From positions 1,798,076-1,862,075 of the forward strand of contig FJOG01000006.1 of assembly GCA_900073065.1 (NCBI GenBank): a stretch of 64,000 nucleotides of DNA, read 5' to 3'. This document shows positions 10,686-22,775 of this stretch, one piece after another (the first letter of the stretch is position 1; each line of letters opens with the position of its first letter). The position numbers and the translations under genes were made by a program. Origin of the DNA: Phialocephala subalpina (Eukaryota > Ascomycota > Leotiomycetes > Helotiales > Mollisiaceae). Under the pieces are notes generated by a model. It saw nothing but the letters and a program-made list of their open reading frames with translations. It had not been told where the DNA came from and ran no database searches.

Positions 10686-11756
10686 TCAACTCGATCTTTT
10701 GCCTCTTCCCTGCTTCTGTTTCCTCCAAAAAGCCTCTACACCCATTTCTCGGAATCTCCTCCGCTCATACGACTTCGTCGCCGCCCAATTACTCACCACC
10801 AGAACCAGAACACCAAAAGCAATAAACACCATAACTATTATCGGCACGATTATCGAAAACACAGTCAACCCATAACTTGCCCTTTGGAACGCAGTGTTAT
10901 GGCCCAACTCATCGGTCGCAATACCAAGCTGCATCGCCGTCAACGCAATAGCCACATATGCCAACACCGCCGCCAATGCCGCCAAATTGTCGCGTAAGAT
11001 GTCGTCGTAGAATGGGTTGTCGCCTACTTTTGAGTAGCCGCGGAGGAGTGAGCCTTTCTTGAAGCGGTAGACTTTGTTCAGGCGCGTCAGACGTAGTTCG
11101 CCGTACCAGTATCGGGGGTTGACGGTGGCGTAGCAGTGGTTGGTGAGGAATTGAGAGGTGAGGGTTTGCCAGTTTGACCAGGCGATGGTGGACGGGATCA
11201 GGTTGGAAGATTGGGCGATTTTGAAATCGGATTCGTAGGCAATGAGGCCGGTGTATGAGAATAGGAAACCGAGGGCGCAGCTGTATAGCTGCTGTTGTCG
11301 TTGTGAATGCATGTCCAAAGTCTCCTCGGACATTAACTTCGACTCAGAAGATATTAACTTCGATTCGGAAGGCATGAGATGGACTGTCCAAAAGTCTGGG
11401 TCGAGAAGGTATAATGGGATGGGCTTGATGAATATCCGGTCCTTCGACCATACAAGATGTAACTCCATATTCTCAGTAATTATTATGTTGCGGCCGAGGA
11501 GGATTTGAGTGTGGAGAGGTCTGGCTGGCATTGGACGACCGCATACCCAAAGGTGTTCTTGAATGGCATTTAGTCGTTTGACGAGTAGCTCCTTTTCCAA
11601 GAACTCGAGATTCGGTCGCGGGGTTATGATGCTATCGATTTTGGTGCGGGATGTTGCTGGGAGGAGGGATTGGAAGTGTTGTGTTTGGTCTTGCGCTTTG
11701 AGCGAATCGTTTTCCTCGAGAATGTTGACAGTGAAAGGGATTTGTGGAGTAGCCAT
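10686..11756 (-). CDS. Fungal membrane protein of unknown function (resembles the DUF6601 family)
   Basis: A single exon of 356 residues from the ATG at 11756; the frame is open to 11978, but the natural start is MATPQIPFTV. The N-terminal two thirds are soluble, with conserved-looking VWSKDRIFIKPIPLYLLDPDFW and NPRYWYGELRLTRLNKVYR. Two transmembrane helices follow (around LAALAAVLAYVAIALTAM and SIIVPIIVMVFIAFGVLVL) and a basic C-tail. This layout is familiar from a widespread fungal family that I recall as DUF6601; no function is known. A small internal duplication (SESKLIS/SESKLMS) is visible. The family name is from memory. Confidence 0.65.
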   Translation of the reverse strand: MATPQIPFTVNILEENDSLKAQDQTQHFQSLLPATSRTKIDSIITPRPNLEFLEKELLVKRLNAIQEHLWVCGRPMPARPLHTQILLGRNIIITENMELHLVWSKDRIFIKPIPLYLLDPDFWTVHLMPSESKLISSESKLMSEETLDMHSQRQQQLYSCALGFLFSYTGLIAYESDFKIAQSSNLIPSTIAWSNWQTLTSQFLTNHCYATVNPRYWYGELRLTRLNKVYRFKKGSLLRGYSKVGDNPFYDDILRDNLAALAAVLAYVAIALTAMQLGIATDELGHNTAFQRASYGLTVFSIIVPIIVMVFIAFGVLVLVVSNWAATKSYERRRFREMGVEAFWRKQKQGRGKRSS

Positions 11757-13180
11757 TTTGATTTGAAGAGCTTGAGAGGCAAGGAGGACTGGAATGCTTT
11801 GCCAAGGAGTTTTTGGAACACTGCAGTGATTGCAGAACCTCAGAAAACAAGTAGTAGTGCTCCTCGAAACCTGAAAGATGAGGAAGATTGGAACGTTCCG
11901 GGGAGATATACGTACGGACTTCGAGGAGCACAATGTTATTGTACTGGTAGCTTTTTGAGGCTCAGAATCGTACGTCAAGAGTCTAGTTCTATTCTCTGGA
12001 AAGCAGAGGCACGATCCTAGAATATAAGATTTTTAGGACGAGGAGCCTGCGAGGTTGTGAGATTCAACCGTCCAAACTGAATGGCGCCAATTGTCGCAAT
12101 CTCAGCATATGCTGACAGGGCTCTCTTGGCAATCCAATTGAGTTCCTTAGCAGTCATCCCTGTTTGAGTAATTTGGGTCACCGAATACAGGCACATTCGG
12201 GATTGCATGCGGCTGAGCGTCCAAGGTAAAAGCCCGATATTCTGACAAGAGGGTGGTCAGCCATTGGGGACCGATGCCTCGACCGGGACCAGTCCGACCG
12301 GGATGTTTCCGCGCGACCCTTCCCGGCGTACAGAGCTTTGAAACCTGACGATCAGGAGGCCATCGATCGACTGCAGAGATAAAGGTTTGAGGGTGTTCTT
12401 CAACGTGGGCGAGTGAAATATGTCTGAGGAAGCCGCACAGACTTTGCTGGCTACATTTACGCTTCGCCATGTCACCACTAACTCCTAAATGGACTGTGGG
12501 TGAAAGGTGGCGTTCTCGGTCGGACCAAACACACCTCGCCCAAATCCAGCCTGTCAATCCCCAGTGCAATAATGTCCATGCATACAGTTCTAACACCATT
12601 TGTAACCTGTTCACAATGAACAGAAGAGTACCTCTGGGCTTAGCTGAAAGTTGGGGCACGTTGGTGGCTGACTTCGACAGGGCTGGAGCAAAAGCGATCG
12701 CGAGCAAGAGGGGAATGGCTGGACAACTTTTTCCGTCTCCGGAACTCGACAGCCCGATATTCCATCGATTCCCATTCGAAGGCGACCTCTTCTAATCAAA
12801 AAGATGCATTGCCCTTCTCCAGACGCGGGGGATGCAGCTTCCAAAAGCAGTCATTCTCCGTCTCAAAATAGCTTGGCAAGCTTACGCTCTCCAAAACAAC
12901 GATGCACGCGAAACAAATTTCCGCCCCCAGAGCTGAATCATCAACATTTCAGCCGCTCGAACAGGCATGAGCATTTCCATTTTCTGTTTTGGCTCATCTC
13001 AGATGACAGTTCAGACGAAACTTCTGCCCACTGCAAAGACCGAACAACTGGGCGACTCAGTCAACATCAACAAGCAGCTGAGCACACCCAACTCATAAGG
13101 CTTCTCGTGCCATTTACGACTAAGGTCGATGTCCGTCGCCCAGGTTTTCACCATCACCTACATGAAATAGTGCCTTCACG
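11757..13180. other. Intergenic region upstream of the STAND gene
   Basis: It contains a 186-codon minus-strand open frame (12147-12707) and a 128-codon plus-strand frame (12804-13190). Neither has recognisable domains or clear codon bias, so I treat them as chance. The 3' part probably holds the promoter and leader of the gene starting at 13181. Confidence 0.4.
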
Positions 13181-16100
13181 ATGTCTGTAAGACGTTCAGA
13201 CACGCGGAAAGCCGCAATTGCTCGGTCTAATACCACTCGCAAACCGAAGAAGACTCTTGAGGATGTCAAGCAAGGCATCAGAACGCTTTATCCACCAACC
13301 GGATCTGATATCATTCCGGAAGTCGATATCGTATTTGTTCCTGGGCTCGGCGCCGATCCAATCAATAGTTGGCGATCAAATATCAACGATTTCAACTGGA
13401 CCTCAGACAAGGACGGACTGGTGAGAGACTTCCCAAAATCGCGAATTCTGCTGTATCTATATGAATCAGCGTGGACGGGGCCACTCAAGGTCAAACAATA
13501 TTTGGGCAACCTCGGATCAACTCTTCTCCATGGCCTGAAAATCAACAGGGAGAAATGCCCACGGCGTCCGATTGTTTTCGTCGGCCACAGCATGGGAGGT
13601 CTGGTTATTGCCAAGGCTATAACTCTTGCAGACGCGCGTAGGGACCAGTTTCCTGTAATGTTCGAGACTATAGCAGGTTGCATTTTCTTCGGAACGCCGT
13701 TTAGCGGTGCTTCTGCAGCAGCGGCGGCTAGTTTCTTTGCTTTGATTGGAGAAAAGTTTGACAAGGCGAATTCCTCAAAACTTCTTGATGTAATGAAACC
13801 TGGGGACGAAAGCCTGAGGGAACTGAAAAACGATTTTATGCGACTTGTCGGGAAATTGAGCCAAAAGATCGAGCTTTTTTGTTTTTACGAGGAACATCCA
13901 ACAAATTTTGCCAAACTAATCGGTCTACCGAGCTGGATTAAGACCCCGAAAGAGATCGCAGAATTCGTCACTCGCGATTCGGCCACCTTGCCTGGCATCC
14001 TTGATATGGGCCTTGCTTGCATCCATCGAGATCTTGTCAAGTTCGACGGCCCAAAAGATGAGCGATACCAGCTAGTTCGAAATCCGTTGAAGACAATCAT
14101 ACACGGAGCCCAGCTTGTGGTTAGAAACCGGCTCAACTCAACGCGCAATATCAACCATGAGACTATCACAGATGTCATGGAGGTTCTTGAAGGGGCTCAG
14201 ATCCAGAAGAAACGCAAAGCTTTAGGTGGAAAATACGCTGCATCTTCTTGGCTTACCAAGGAACAGCAGTATCGCGACTGGCTGTCAACTTCTTCCCCAG
14301 ATTATGATCTTGTTTCGCCTATCTCGCCCAGCTTACCAACTGATGCGAATGCTAGGGGTGTGGACTGCTTATGGATTGAAGGCCCTGAAGGGAGGGGAAA
14401 GACCAACAACGTGATCGCGGCCATTGACGAGATCGAGAAGATGATTATGGCCGACTTGGAATCACCAAGTGGCCTGGCGCCTACCCTGCTCGCGTATTTC
14501 TTCTGCGAGCCAATGGCAGACTATTGCACGGCCGAGGACGTGCTCAAATCTTTGTTGTGGCAGTTGGTCAAACAGCAAGGAGTGTTGGCCCCGTATGCCA
14601 AACACTTTGTCAAAAAGAAAGCCAAAGAGGATGCTTCAAAGTCAACGCCGCAATTGACAGTAGAGAACATGTGGCAAGTCCTCCAAGACATGCTTTCGGA
14701 CGAGTTCATTGGGAGCAGGGTATATTTCGTTATCAACAACTTGCATGTCCTTCCGGAGGACAGTGATTCGACAACAAAGTTGATGAAATTCATCAACTCA
14801 GAGCTGATGAACATCACAATCCCGAATCAAAAACGAGTGCCTGTCAGATGGCTATTCACTAGCAGGGACAAGTACGTTGTGCGGGAGGCTATGAAAGCTC
14901 CAGGAGTCCGTCTCATTGACCTTGAAGACGAGAAATACGAAAGCCAGGTCCAGCAGGAACTTCGCAAACATGCGTACCTCAAAGTCCGAGCACTGAGCGA
15001 GGAAAAGAAGTACAACAAGGCGGCAGCATACTTCACCAGCAGTTTGATTGGTAGACGGGCGCAAAATACACAATGGATCGATATCGCTTGCATCCACCTT
15101 AAGGAGATTCCTGAGAACGAGAACGAGCTCACAGTTCGTCACATCCTTGAAGATATGCCTCAAGACCTGGCATCACTTCTCGAGAGAGCTTGGCTACAAA
15201 TTTTCAGCTCGAATATTCTAGATGTCGAGAGGATCCACGAAATGCTACGGGCACTTGTTCTCACTTTTGAAGATCCAACAGAGCCTGAGCTGGGTGTCTT
15301 GACCGGTCTGTACTCTAAGGAAGAGGAAAAGAAGGACGGAGAGAAAAAGGATGAAGAAAAGTCGAAACTCCGTCAATTGGTGGAACGATGCAAGCCCCTG
15401 CTGGTTGTCAAGCGTACGGGTGGAAGTGGAACCGAAGTGAAGATCTGCTTTATGAACGTGGTTGTCAAGAGCCACCTCCTCTCAAATGCCGAAAAATTGC
15501 TGGGACTTTCAAAGGAAGCCACGGCGTGGCATCATGGAGTACTCTCCCTACGCTCTTTTTCTCACGTGATGGAACTCTTGAACTACCCGGAGCCAGAGCC
15601 CGAGCCAGAACCGGAGCCCGCTGAGGGCAAAGAAGGTGAGGACGAGGATAATGTAGGTGATTCTAGCGAGAATTCATCTGAAGCATCAGACGATGATGAA
15701 GCCGAGGACGACTCGGATGATGATGTGGAGGATGTCAGTGAAGACGACTCTGACTGGGACTCCGATTCAGAAGATGAAGAGATGGATGCGGAATCGGAGA
15801 AAGTCAAGGACACTGCGCTGGCTTACACAGTCAAACACTGGCTTCACCACGCCAGTAAAGCCACGGTGGAAATCGCGGAAGACTTGAGTTTGGAGGAGGA
15901 GTTTTGGAAACCAAAATCTCTGATCCGGCGGCGATGGCTCATTGAATATGCGCGATTAAATCCGTCGGCTTTTGAAGAGATTGACCTCGATCGAGATCTT
16001 TCTGCGCTACATGTTGCTGCCTCAGTTGGCTTTAGCCAGCTCGTTGTAGCCTTAGTCAAACATGGGCATCAAGATGAGCTCAATCTGCGTGATACAAACG

Positions 16101-18869
16101 ACGACACTCCGGTTTGTGATCCGTAAACCTTTCCAGAAATGTCCCACGACGCTAATGTTAAGACAGTTACATTTGGCAGCCTATTTCGGACGAGTCAACA
16201 TTGTCGAAGAACTGCTCAATAAGGGCGCCATCATCGACGATGGCAAAGAAGATGGAAATGACACCCCGCTGCACAACGCAGCCCTGCAAGGAAATGCTCC
16301 GATCATGAGAAAGCTCATCAACCGTGGAGCCGACATCAATGCATGTGCGCCGAACGTTGGTGGGTCGGTTGTCAATGCCGCCATTTACTCTGGTAACCGT
16401 GAAGCCATTAAGCTTCTGATTGACAAGGGCGCTTCCCTTGTCACAGTTGACTCTCAAGACGAAGATTACGATGGACCACTGTCTCTAGCTGCACAGCTTT
16501 CAGACTTGTCAATGTTTGAGTATCTCATCGATGCGTGCGCCGATAAATTGCCCCCTGAAGAATACGATAAAGCGCTGGTGGCAGCTGCGGAGGCTGGCCG
16601 AGTGGAGGTATTCTCCAAGTTGCTATCATACACCCACCCCCAGGAATGTTTTCAAGAAGCCCTGGAGCAAGCAACAGAAGAAGACAACTGGGACATCATA
16701 ATGATGCTTCTCGAACGCTACCAGGGCCAAGCACTTGATTGTAAAGATTTGTTCGAAGAAGCTTCTGGCACAACCGAGAACCAGGACAGGGTTCTCCAGG
16801 TGAGCTCATTGTCTCCCTTTTTCAAATATCTTAGGCTTCCTTGGAACTGCCCATGCATGGAAGAGTATACTAAATTGGGGTTTGTAGGCCGTGTGGAAGC
16901 ACGTCAACGGTGAACTTTTACCGGAAACACTTGATAAAGCGTTAATCAAGGCTGCGGGTTGTGGAAAACATTCCACAGTCGAAATGCTCCTTCGCGAGTT
17001 TCGCGCCAACCCGAATGCCGCGGACGAAGAGTGAGTACCATCAATTTGACCATTTACTGCATCACGGGCAGAATGCCCCTGAAATCTAGATTCATTCAAG
17101 TCGTTCAGAACTTACTGATGCTCAAATTAGGTGCGGGACTGCTTTGACAGAGGTCGCTTACAATGGTGACCTCAATCTCGTTAAACTTCTCTTGGATAAC
17201 GAGGCAGATGTAAAATCGCCAGATGGGTGGGCGTTACAGACCGCTGCAGCAGAGGGGCACGAGGAGATTGTCAAAGAACTTCTGGAGCGAGGTGCTGATG
17301 TGAATGCATGCACCGCAAACGAGAACTTCCCCGCAGGCACTGCGCTCCAGGCTGCTGCTGAAGCTGGGAAACTGGACATCGTCAAGTTGCTACTCAAGCA
17401 GAACAACATCAATCCTAACCTTGGTCCCGGGTCCGACACATGCCCTCTAATCGCCGCCACCGAGAGAGGAGAAGACAAGATCGTCGAAGTCTTAATCGAG
17501 GCTCATGCCAATGTCAATGTGTTTGGCGGATTTGATGGTTCTACGCCGTTGATCAAAGCCGCTTTATACTTGCCCAAGGAATCTGTGGAACTTATTTTGA
17601 AGGCCGGGGCTGATATCAATACACCGGACAACGAGGGCGACACTGCGCTTATTGCCGCTGCATATCGAGGAGATCAGGATTGTGTCGAATACTTGCTTGG
17701 CGAAGGCGCGGACATTATGCATTCCAACAAGGCAGGCTTGAATGCCATCCAAACAGCTGTTGAGAACGCGAGCGAAGAGTGTCTACCGCCGCTTGTCAAC
17801 CACGCGTCGGCAATTCTAAGTGCGATCAAAACCGCCATGGAATCGGGGAACTCCGTCGTCACGGATGTCATTCGAAGCGTGAAATTTGTCAAGCAGGAGG
17901 GAGACGGGCGCAGAGGAAGCGATGCCTCGTTTGTTGCGAATGACGATGCTGTCTTGTTCACCTCCAGTGTGCATGGGTCAGAGGACGGAGCAAATGACGA
18001 GGATCAGTTGATGCAGACCATTGAGACAGACCAGCCATCGTCAATGGGATTGAACTCACTCTTTGATCAGCCTTCCGAGCTCGAGGGTACCATTGAACCC
18101 AAACGCATCGATACTCCACCACCCACCACCTTTGCTGAACTTGGAGTGGATAACTGGTTTCAAGAGCCAAGCTCGAACTTCACAACAAATCAACCGACTC
18201 AGCAATGGACACCACAAACGGATACTCCTCTAACTCCCCAAACGAGGATCAAAAGAAAACCATCACCCGCAACCTCAAACTCTGGACAGCATTCACTGGC
18301 TGCCTCGCCTGGTCGCTCAGACTATGCCGGTGGCCCGTATCAACAAGAAGCCCCAACCCTGCCACCCAAACAACAGGTCGCGCCTTCCCTACCCCCCAGA
18401 ACACCTCTAGCCCAGTCCGCATCATCATACAATCCGAACCCTACTACACCGCAATACCAAACCTGGAGTCCAGATCAAAACACTTACATAAACTCGAACC
18501 AAGCAACATCCCCACCACAGAAACGACCACAATTTCAAAGTCCACCACCTGAAGGACAGCCTGCTCCGTTGAGGCCTTATGCGCCTTATAACCCACAATC
18601 GTATCCAGCGGAACAATATCCGATTCCGACACCGCCTTGGACCGGTGGTTCTTCCCCTCAGAGTCAAAGTCAGGCACAAGGTACTGGGTATTTTGTGGGG
18701 AATCCGTATGATGGGGATGAGTATGGTGGTGGGATGGGTGGAAGTGGGAATAGGTATGTCTTCAGCAGCAAGTTGATTGCGATAGAATGATGCTAATGTG
18801 AGACATAGGCCTGAGATGAAGGGTCAAAAGTCTTTCTTCAATATCAAGTTTGGGAAGAGGAGTAACTAA
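13181..18869 (+). CDS. STAND/NLR-like protein: alpha/beta hydrolase - P-loop NTPase - acidic linker - ankyrin repeats
   Basis: Five exons: 13181-16111, 16167-16799, 16888-17030, 17131-18753, 18809-18869. Phases agree and give 1796 residues. Domains in order: an N-terminal serine-hydrolase fold (DIVFVPGLGADPINSW about 50-65; nucleophile elbow VGHSMGG about 134-140); a NACHT-like NTPase with Walker A GPEGRGKT near 400-408; a Walker B position reading VYFVINNLHVL near 516, where the usual Asp is Asn; an EP-repeat plus Asp/Glu/Ser-rich linker (about 803-870); ankyrin repeats from about 938 to 1490 (for example TPLHLAAYFGRVNIVEELLN and ALQTAAAEGHEEIVKELLER); a Pro/Gln-rich disordered tail ending in FFNIKFGKRSN. 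This architecture is that of fungal NLR-like immune/incompatibility receptors. ATP turnover may be reduced by the altered Walker B. Confidence 0.88.
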
Positions 18870-18918
18870 GATTCCGAATTCTGTTCGGAAAAATTCAAGC
18901 TCAGACTCAACCTCTGAA

Positions 18919-20281
18919 CTATAACTTTGAAACCCCAATTGGTTCTCGCGTCATATGTACTGCCGCTTTCTTGATGTCTGCAATACTGGAGACTCCAGCA
19001 AGTGCCATTGTCCTGCTCAATTCCCTCCCTAGGATATTGACTACAGTCTCGACACCTTCCTGACCTTTATAGCCCAAGCCCCAAATGACCGGTCTACCGA
19101 TCAACACAAGATCTGCACCCAAAGCAATCGCCTTGAAAACATCACTCCCTCTCCGGACACCTCCATCGAAAAGCACAGGTATCTTCCCATCTACTGCTTT
19201 AGCGACTTGGGGTAAGACTTCCAGAGTGGAAGGCACACAGTCAAGCTGGCGTCCTCCATGGTTCGACACAACAATGGCATCGGCACCGCGCTCAACAGCC
19301 AAACGCGCATCTTCAGGTGCCATGATTCCCTTCAGAATGATCTTCATCGACGTGCTCCTCCGCAGATGTGACAGAACATCCCACGTGAGTTCAGGACTGT
19401 GAATCGTCTTCTTTGCCTTTTTGAGAATCTCCTTGGCTTGCTCTGCAGTGCGTGCATCCATCAAGAGTCGATTGACTGTTGGCTCTCCCGACTTGGTCGC
19501 ATTGGCATTTTTTATGTTGGCTAGGCGGAGGTGAGGTGGTAGGATCAATGGCGTCTTGCGCTCGTTGAGGCGGTTTCCTAGGACTGGTGTATCAACGGTC
19601 ACTACTAGGGCTTCATATCCTGCATCTTTATCCAGTACTCAGTCAGCTATCGCAACTGTCTGAATCTGATGATATGTCTGCTTGCCTTCTGCTCTTTTGA
19701 TCAGGGCGACGTTGTGGTTCATATCAGGAGTCAAGTAGATCTGAAACCAAAGTTTTGGAGACAATATTCCCCCAACTGCTTGTGTTTTGGCTGCAGCCAT
19801 GACATCCTCCAGAGATATGGTGGACTGAGAAGACAATGTCATATTGAGCTTCATCTTTGATGCTGTTCGAGCAACGTCCAATTCCCCATCCCCACCTGCC
19901 AGCTTCTGCATTGCGCTGGGAGCAAATGCAACGGGAAGAGTCGTCGTCCAGCCGAAGATTGTGGTCGAAGTGTCTACGAGAGATACATCTCTGAGTATGC
20001 GTGGAAGAACGTATACCCTGAAGCCTATATTAAAATCAAAATTCCCAGAGAATAGTAGATATTGGAACATCAACATACTCAGAAAATGCGTCGACGTTTC
20101 TTCTTAAGGCATATTGATCATCGGCCCCACAAGAGTAATAATCATACACTGCCTTGGGCAAACGTCTTCGAGCAAGTTGCTCGACCTCTGAAATGGTGAT
20201 TGGGTCATCCAAGACTGGTATTATGAGAGGATTAGATTCGCCCCCAGATTTGACCGCAGCATCATCTCTTATTCCAGCCAT
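18919..20281 (-). CDS. FMN-dependent alpha-hydroxyacid oxidase with a C-terminal SKL peroxisomal signal
   Basis: Exons 20079-20281, 19686-20017 and 18919-19625 give 413 residues. The second intron (19626-19685) is GC-AG with donor GCAAGC; it is the only junction restoring RAEDAGYEALVVTVDTP. Family motifs: AVYDYYSCGADD, LPRILRDVS, LPVAFAPSAM, TLSSQSTISLEDV, WFQIYL, LKGIMAPEDARLAVERGADA, the active-site SNHGGRQLD and the FMN-phosphate DGGVRRGSDVFKA. The protein ends GVSKL, a PTS1 tripeptide, so a peroxisomal location is expected. Members oxidise glycolate, lactate or longer 2-hydroxyacids to 2-oxoacids; the O2-using oxidase form yields H2O2, consistent with peroxisomes. The gene is tail-to-tail with the STAND gene, with only 49 bases between stops. 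Confidence 0.9.
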
Positions 20282-20750
20282 GTTTGGTCGTATAGACTAG
20301 AATACAAGAAGGTGCAAGAGGAGAGGAGAAACAGACACAAAAGTATTCGTTCTCTTGATGAAGCAACGGAGATAAGTACTAACTGCAAGTGCGAAAGTGG
20401 TTTCCGGTATCGGAACCGCTCGCATGTGAGACTGAATCTTCGTGGGCGTGATCAGATGTTCAGCTCCGTGGGGCTGGGAATGAAAGATGCGGAACTCCAT
20501 TGGACTGACTCCAAGGATTCGATAAAATTCACATTCATAAACGCCATGCAATCCACAATGAATGCTTAGGAATTGAGATATCGTTGGTGAGGCTCACCCC
20601 ACACTTCTCACGTTCTGTTCCGACTACCAGTGCATCGACCATACTTTTCAGGGGTTCGATACCCCGCAACCACCCCGCGCTTTTGCAGTGGAAGAAATAA
20701 GAACTCATCGGCCCTGAGCTTTTTGTGAGGACTGCCTTCTCAGTCAATTC
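20282..20750. other. Intergenic region upstream of the hydroxyacid oxidase
   Basis: Probably the promoter of the minus-strand oxidase. A tRNA-like B-box (GGTTCGATACC, near 20655) stands alone without a foldable tRNA around it. No gene is seen. Confidence 0.4.
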
Positions 20751-20964
20751 TTCGGACTCTCTTGGTATTACTTATTTAAAAAGGAATTCTTTGTTTTAAT
20801 GATCCTTGTCCATTGCAGCACGTGGACAGGAATACCATTCTCAATACTCGCTAAGCTCATTATTAGGGGCTCGCTTGCTGCCCCATTCAAGCATTTACAA
20901 GCAGGCTTGCACGAGTCGTGCTATTTGGATGTGCCAATTTAGATCTGTCTGAACTTTCAAGAAG

Positions 20965-21069
20965 ATGGAAAGAAGGGAAATAAGTTGGCAACAGAATGCA
21001 AATGACAACAAAAGTTCACTGCCTCAAGGAGCCTCTGCTTCAAACCTTCAGAGCAATTGCAGGGCTTAG
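20965..21069 (+). other. Short ORF of array unit 1 (34 residues, SWQQN motif)
   Basis: ATG at 20965, stop TAG at 21067-21069. It contains ISWQQNANDN, similar to the WQQ segments of the next units. It is too short to call a gene alone; its value is positional recurrence in the ~610-bp array. It may be an exon or a relic. Confidence 0.25.
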
Positions 21070-21372
21070 ATTTCGCTCAACCTTTCAGTCACAGATGATG
21101 GCGGGTCCAAAGGCACTGCATAACCCAGAGAGAGCCAGTATGCAGTGTCGAATGACTTTGTGATCAGGTAGGTTGTTTGAAGGAGTATAATCTCAGACGG
21201 TGTGCTTAAAAAGTGTGTTAAACTAGTAGATGATGTGGGGGAGGATGGAATGCTCTTGCAATTGTATAGATCTTGAGAACGGCATGACTCATGACCTCAT
21301 AAGTGGCTGAGCATTCACTTCCCGGCCAGAGAACTCTGACTTGCCTTTCAAATTTTGTTCTGCCAGCATCAG

Positions 21373-21380
21373 TATATAAA
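21373..21380 (+). promoter_or_regulatory. TATA box of array unit 2
   Basis: TATATAAA followed by CACCTCC; the same context recurs at 22000 and 22607 with C/T-rich, ACCGCC-like sequence after it. Confidence 0.5.
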
Positions 21381-21589
21381 CACCTCCACACCACCTTTGT
21401 CTCCTTCAACCACTGTTATCCGTGCAATGTGGGACCACTTCGGGGAAGAATAAAGGAAGGCCAAGTGATGCAGAGCAAGCTACAAGGAATCTAGCTATTC
21501 AGATATTCATTTGCGTGGACCTAAACTAGCGGGTGTACTTTGTCATGAAGAATTGCTGTACTCAAACTCAGAAATGAGTCGATAGTAAG

Positions 21590-21697
21590 ATGGAATGGCA
21601 GCAAAACGAAGTTGACGGCAGTGAAAAGTCGACACCAATACGTTCTTCTCAAGTTGAGCAGAAAGTAGATCGCATTTTTGCAACAAAGTTAGTGTAG
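21590..21697 (+). other. Short ORF of array unit 2 (35 residues, EWQQNEVDG)
   Basis: ATG at 21590 to TAG at 21695-21697, 217 bases after a TATA box. The N-terminus MEWQQNEVDG aligns with SWQQN of unit 1 and SWQQIGLDI of unit 4. Function unknown; may be an exon or a relic. Confidence 0.25.
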
Positions 21698-21999
21698 CAC
21701 ATTATACAGACTTCAACCACATGCACGAAGAAAAGAGGGAGAATATGGACAGGAAACCTTCTTCTCAGGTTGTTCCTTATCTCTCTCTGCCAATATTCCT
21801 CTTTGATGCTTGAAGAAAGCTTGCAAGGCGGTGAGGATGGTTTTATATAACCTCATGCTTGTGGTGGCATAGTCGATCTTGGGTGAGTAGAGAGCGGATC
21901 TGTGAGTCATTCCTCTTCCGTATCCCTTAGGTGACATCGCATTCATCCGTCATTACATTTCCTTTACCACATTCATTCTGCCACTTCACCCGGGGCGGC

Positions 22000-22007
22000 T
22001 ATATAAA
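22000..22007 (+). promoter_or_regulatory. TATA box of array unit 3
   Basis: TATATAAACACCTCC context, 627 bases after the unit 2 box. The coding remnant downstream (about 22170-22290) matches unit 4 at LEEGKW then has TGA where unit 4 has a second Trp, so this copy looks decayed. Confidence 0.5.
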
Positions 22008-22606
22008 CACCTCCTGACCGCCTTGTGGGTGATATAACGCCAAAAAGACCTCAACAACAACAACTATGACGAGATAATCACAACCTCTGTAGGTAGCTAC
22101 CCTTAGTCTCTTTGTTAGTATACACTAGACTTGGGAGATTGTTTGTTTCGCTTGGGTTGAGTGCTTTGCATTCTGGAGGAAGGAAAATGGTGAGCTGACG
22201 AGGTGAACTTGGATGAAATGGCAATGAGGTGGAGTTGATAGCAATACTACCATCTCAATCTGAGACGAAGAAGTAGTCTTACCTCTCGCAAGGAAAGTGT
22301 AGTGATGCAGATCCTGCAGATACCAAACTAGATTAATTCAAAGTACAGCGTAGCAAAATAAGGTCTCATCCCTTCATGAAAGCTTAAAGCTCACTCACAT
22401 CCTGATGCCACCTTGCTTAAGAACTTGTCTTGTAACCAGTCGTCAGAGCGGTAAGGAGGAACTTACATACTTCCATTCTTCTCATGGCTGCAGGGGGGAA
22501 AAAAAGCAAGCTCAGTGAGAAGCCAAATTAGCTTTCACGTTATTAGAAGCAACATCATTCACTTCTCTTCACTACATACATCTTTTCTGCCACCTCGATA
22601 AAGCAG

Positions 22607-22614
22607 TATATAAA
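22607..22614 (+). promoter_or_regulatory. TATA box of array unit 4
   Basis: TATATAAACACCCCC context, 607 bases after the unit 3 box and followed by an ATG-rich leader (ATGs near 22670-22690). Confidence 0.5.
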
Positions 22615-22775
22615 CACCCCCTCACCGCCATCTAGATAGTAAAAGCGACACCGCCCAAACTCTGGCTATCCATGGACCATGGCCACCATGACCTTCTGTG
22701 TGGGTTCTTGGTGTGCTCTCTTTGTATTTATGCAAGGGTTTGCGAGGCTGTTTGATTTACTTGTTGTGATTGCAG

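Noticed and set aside
12147..12707. 186-codon minus-strand ORF upstream of the STAND gene
   Set aside because: No domain, odd composition (Trp/Arg/His-rich), and no splice continuation; it overlaps plus-strand frames of similar length.
20640..20680. tRNA-like B-box GGTTCGATACC with a CCCC stem
   Set aside because: No acceptor pairing, A-box or anticodon arm could be placed within 75 bases upstream; a lone B-box is common by chance.
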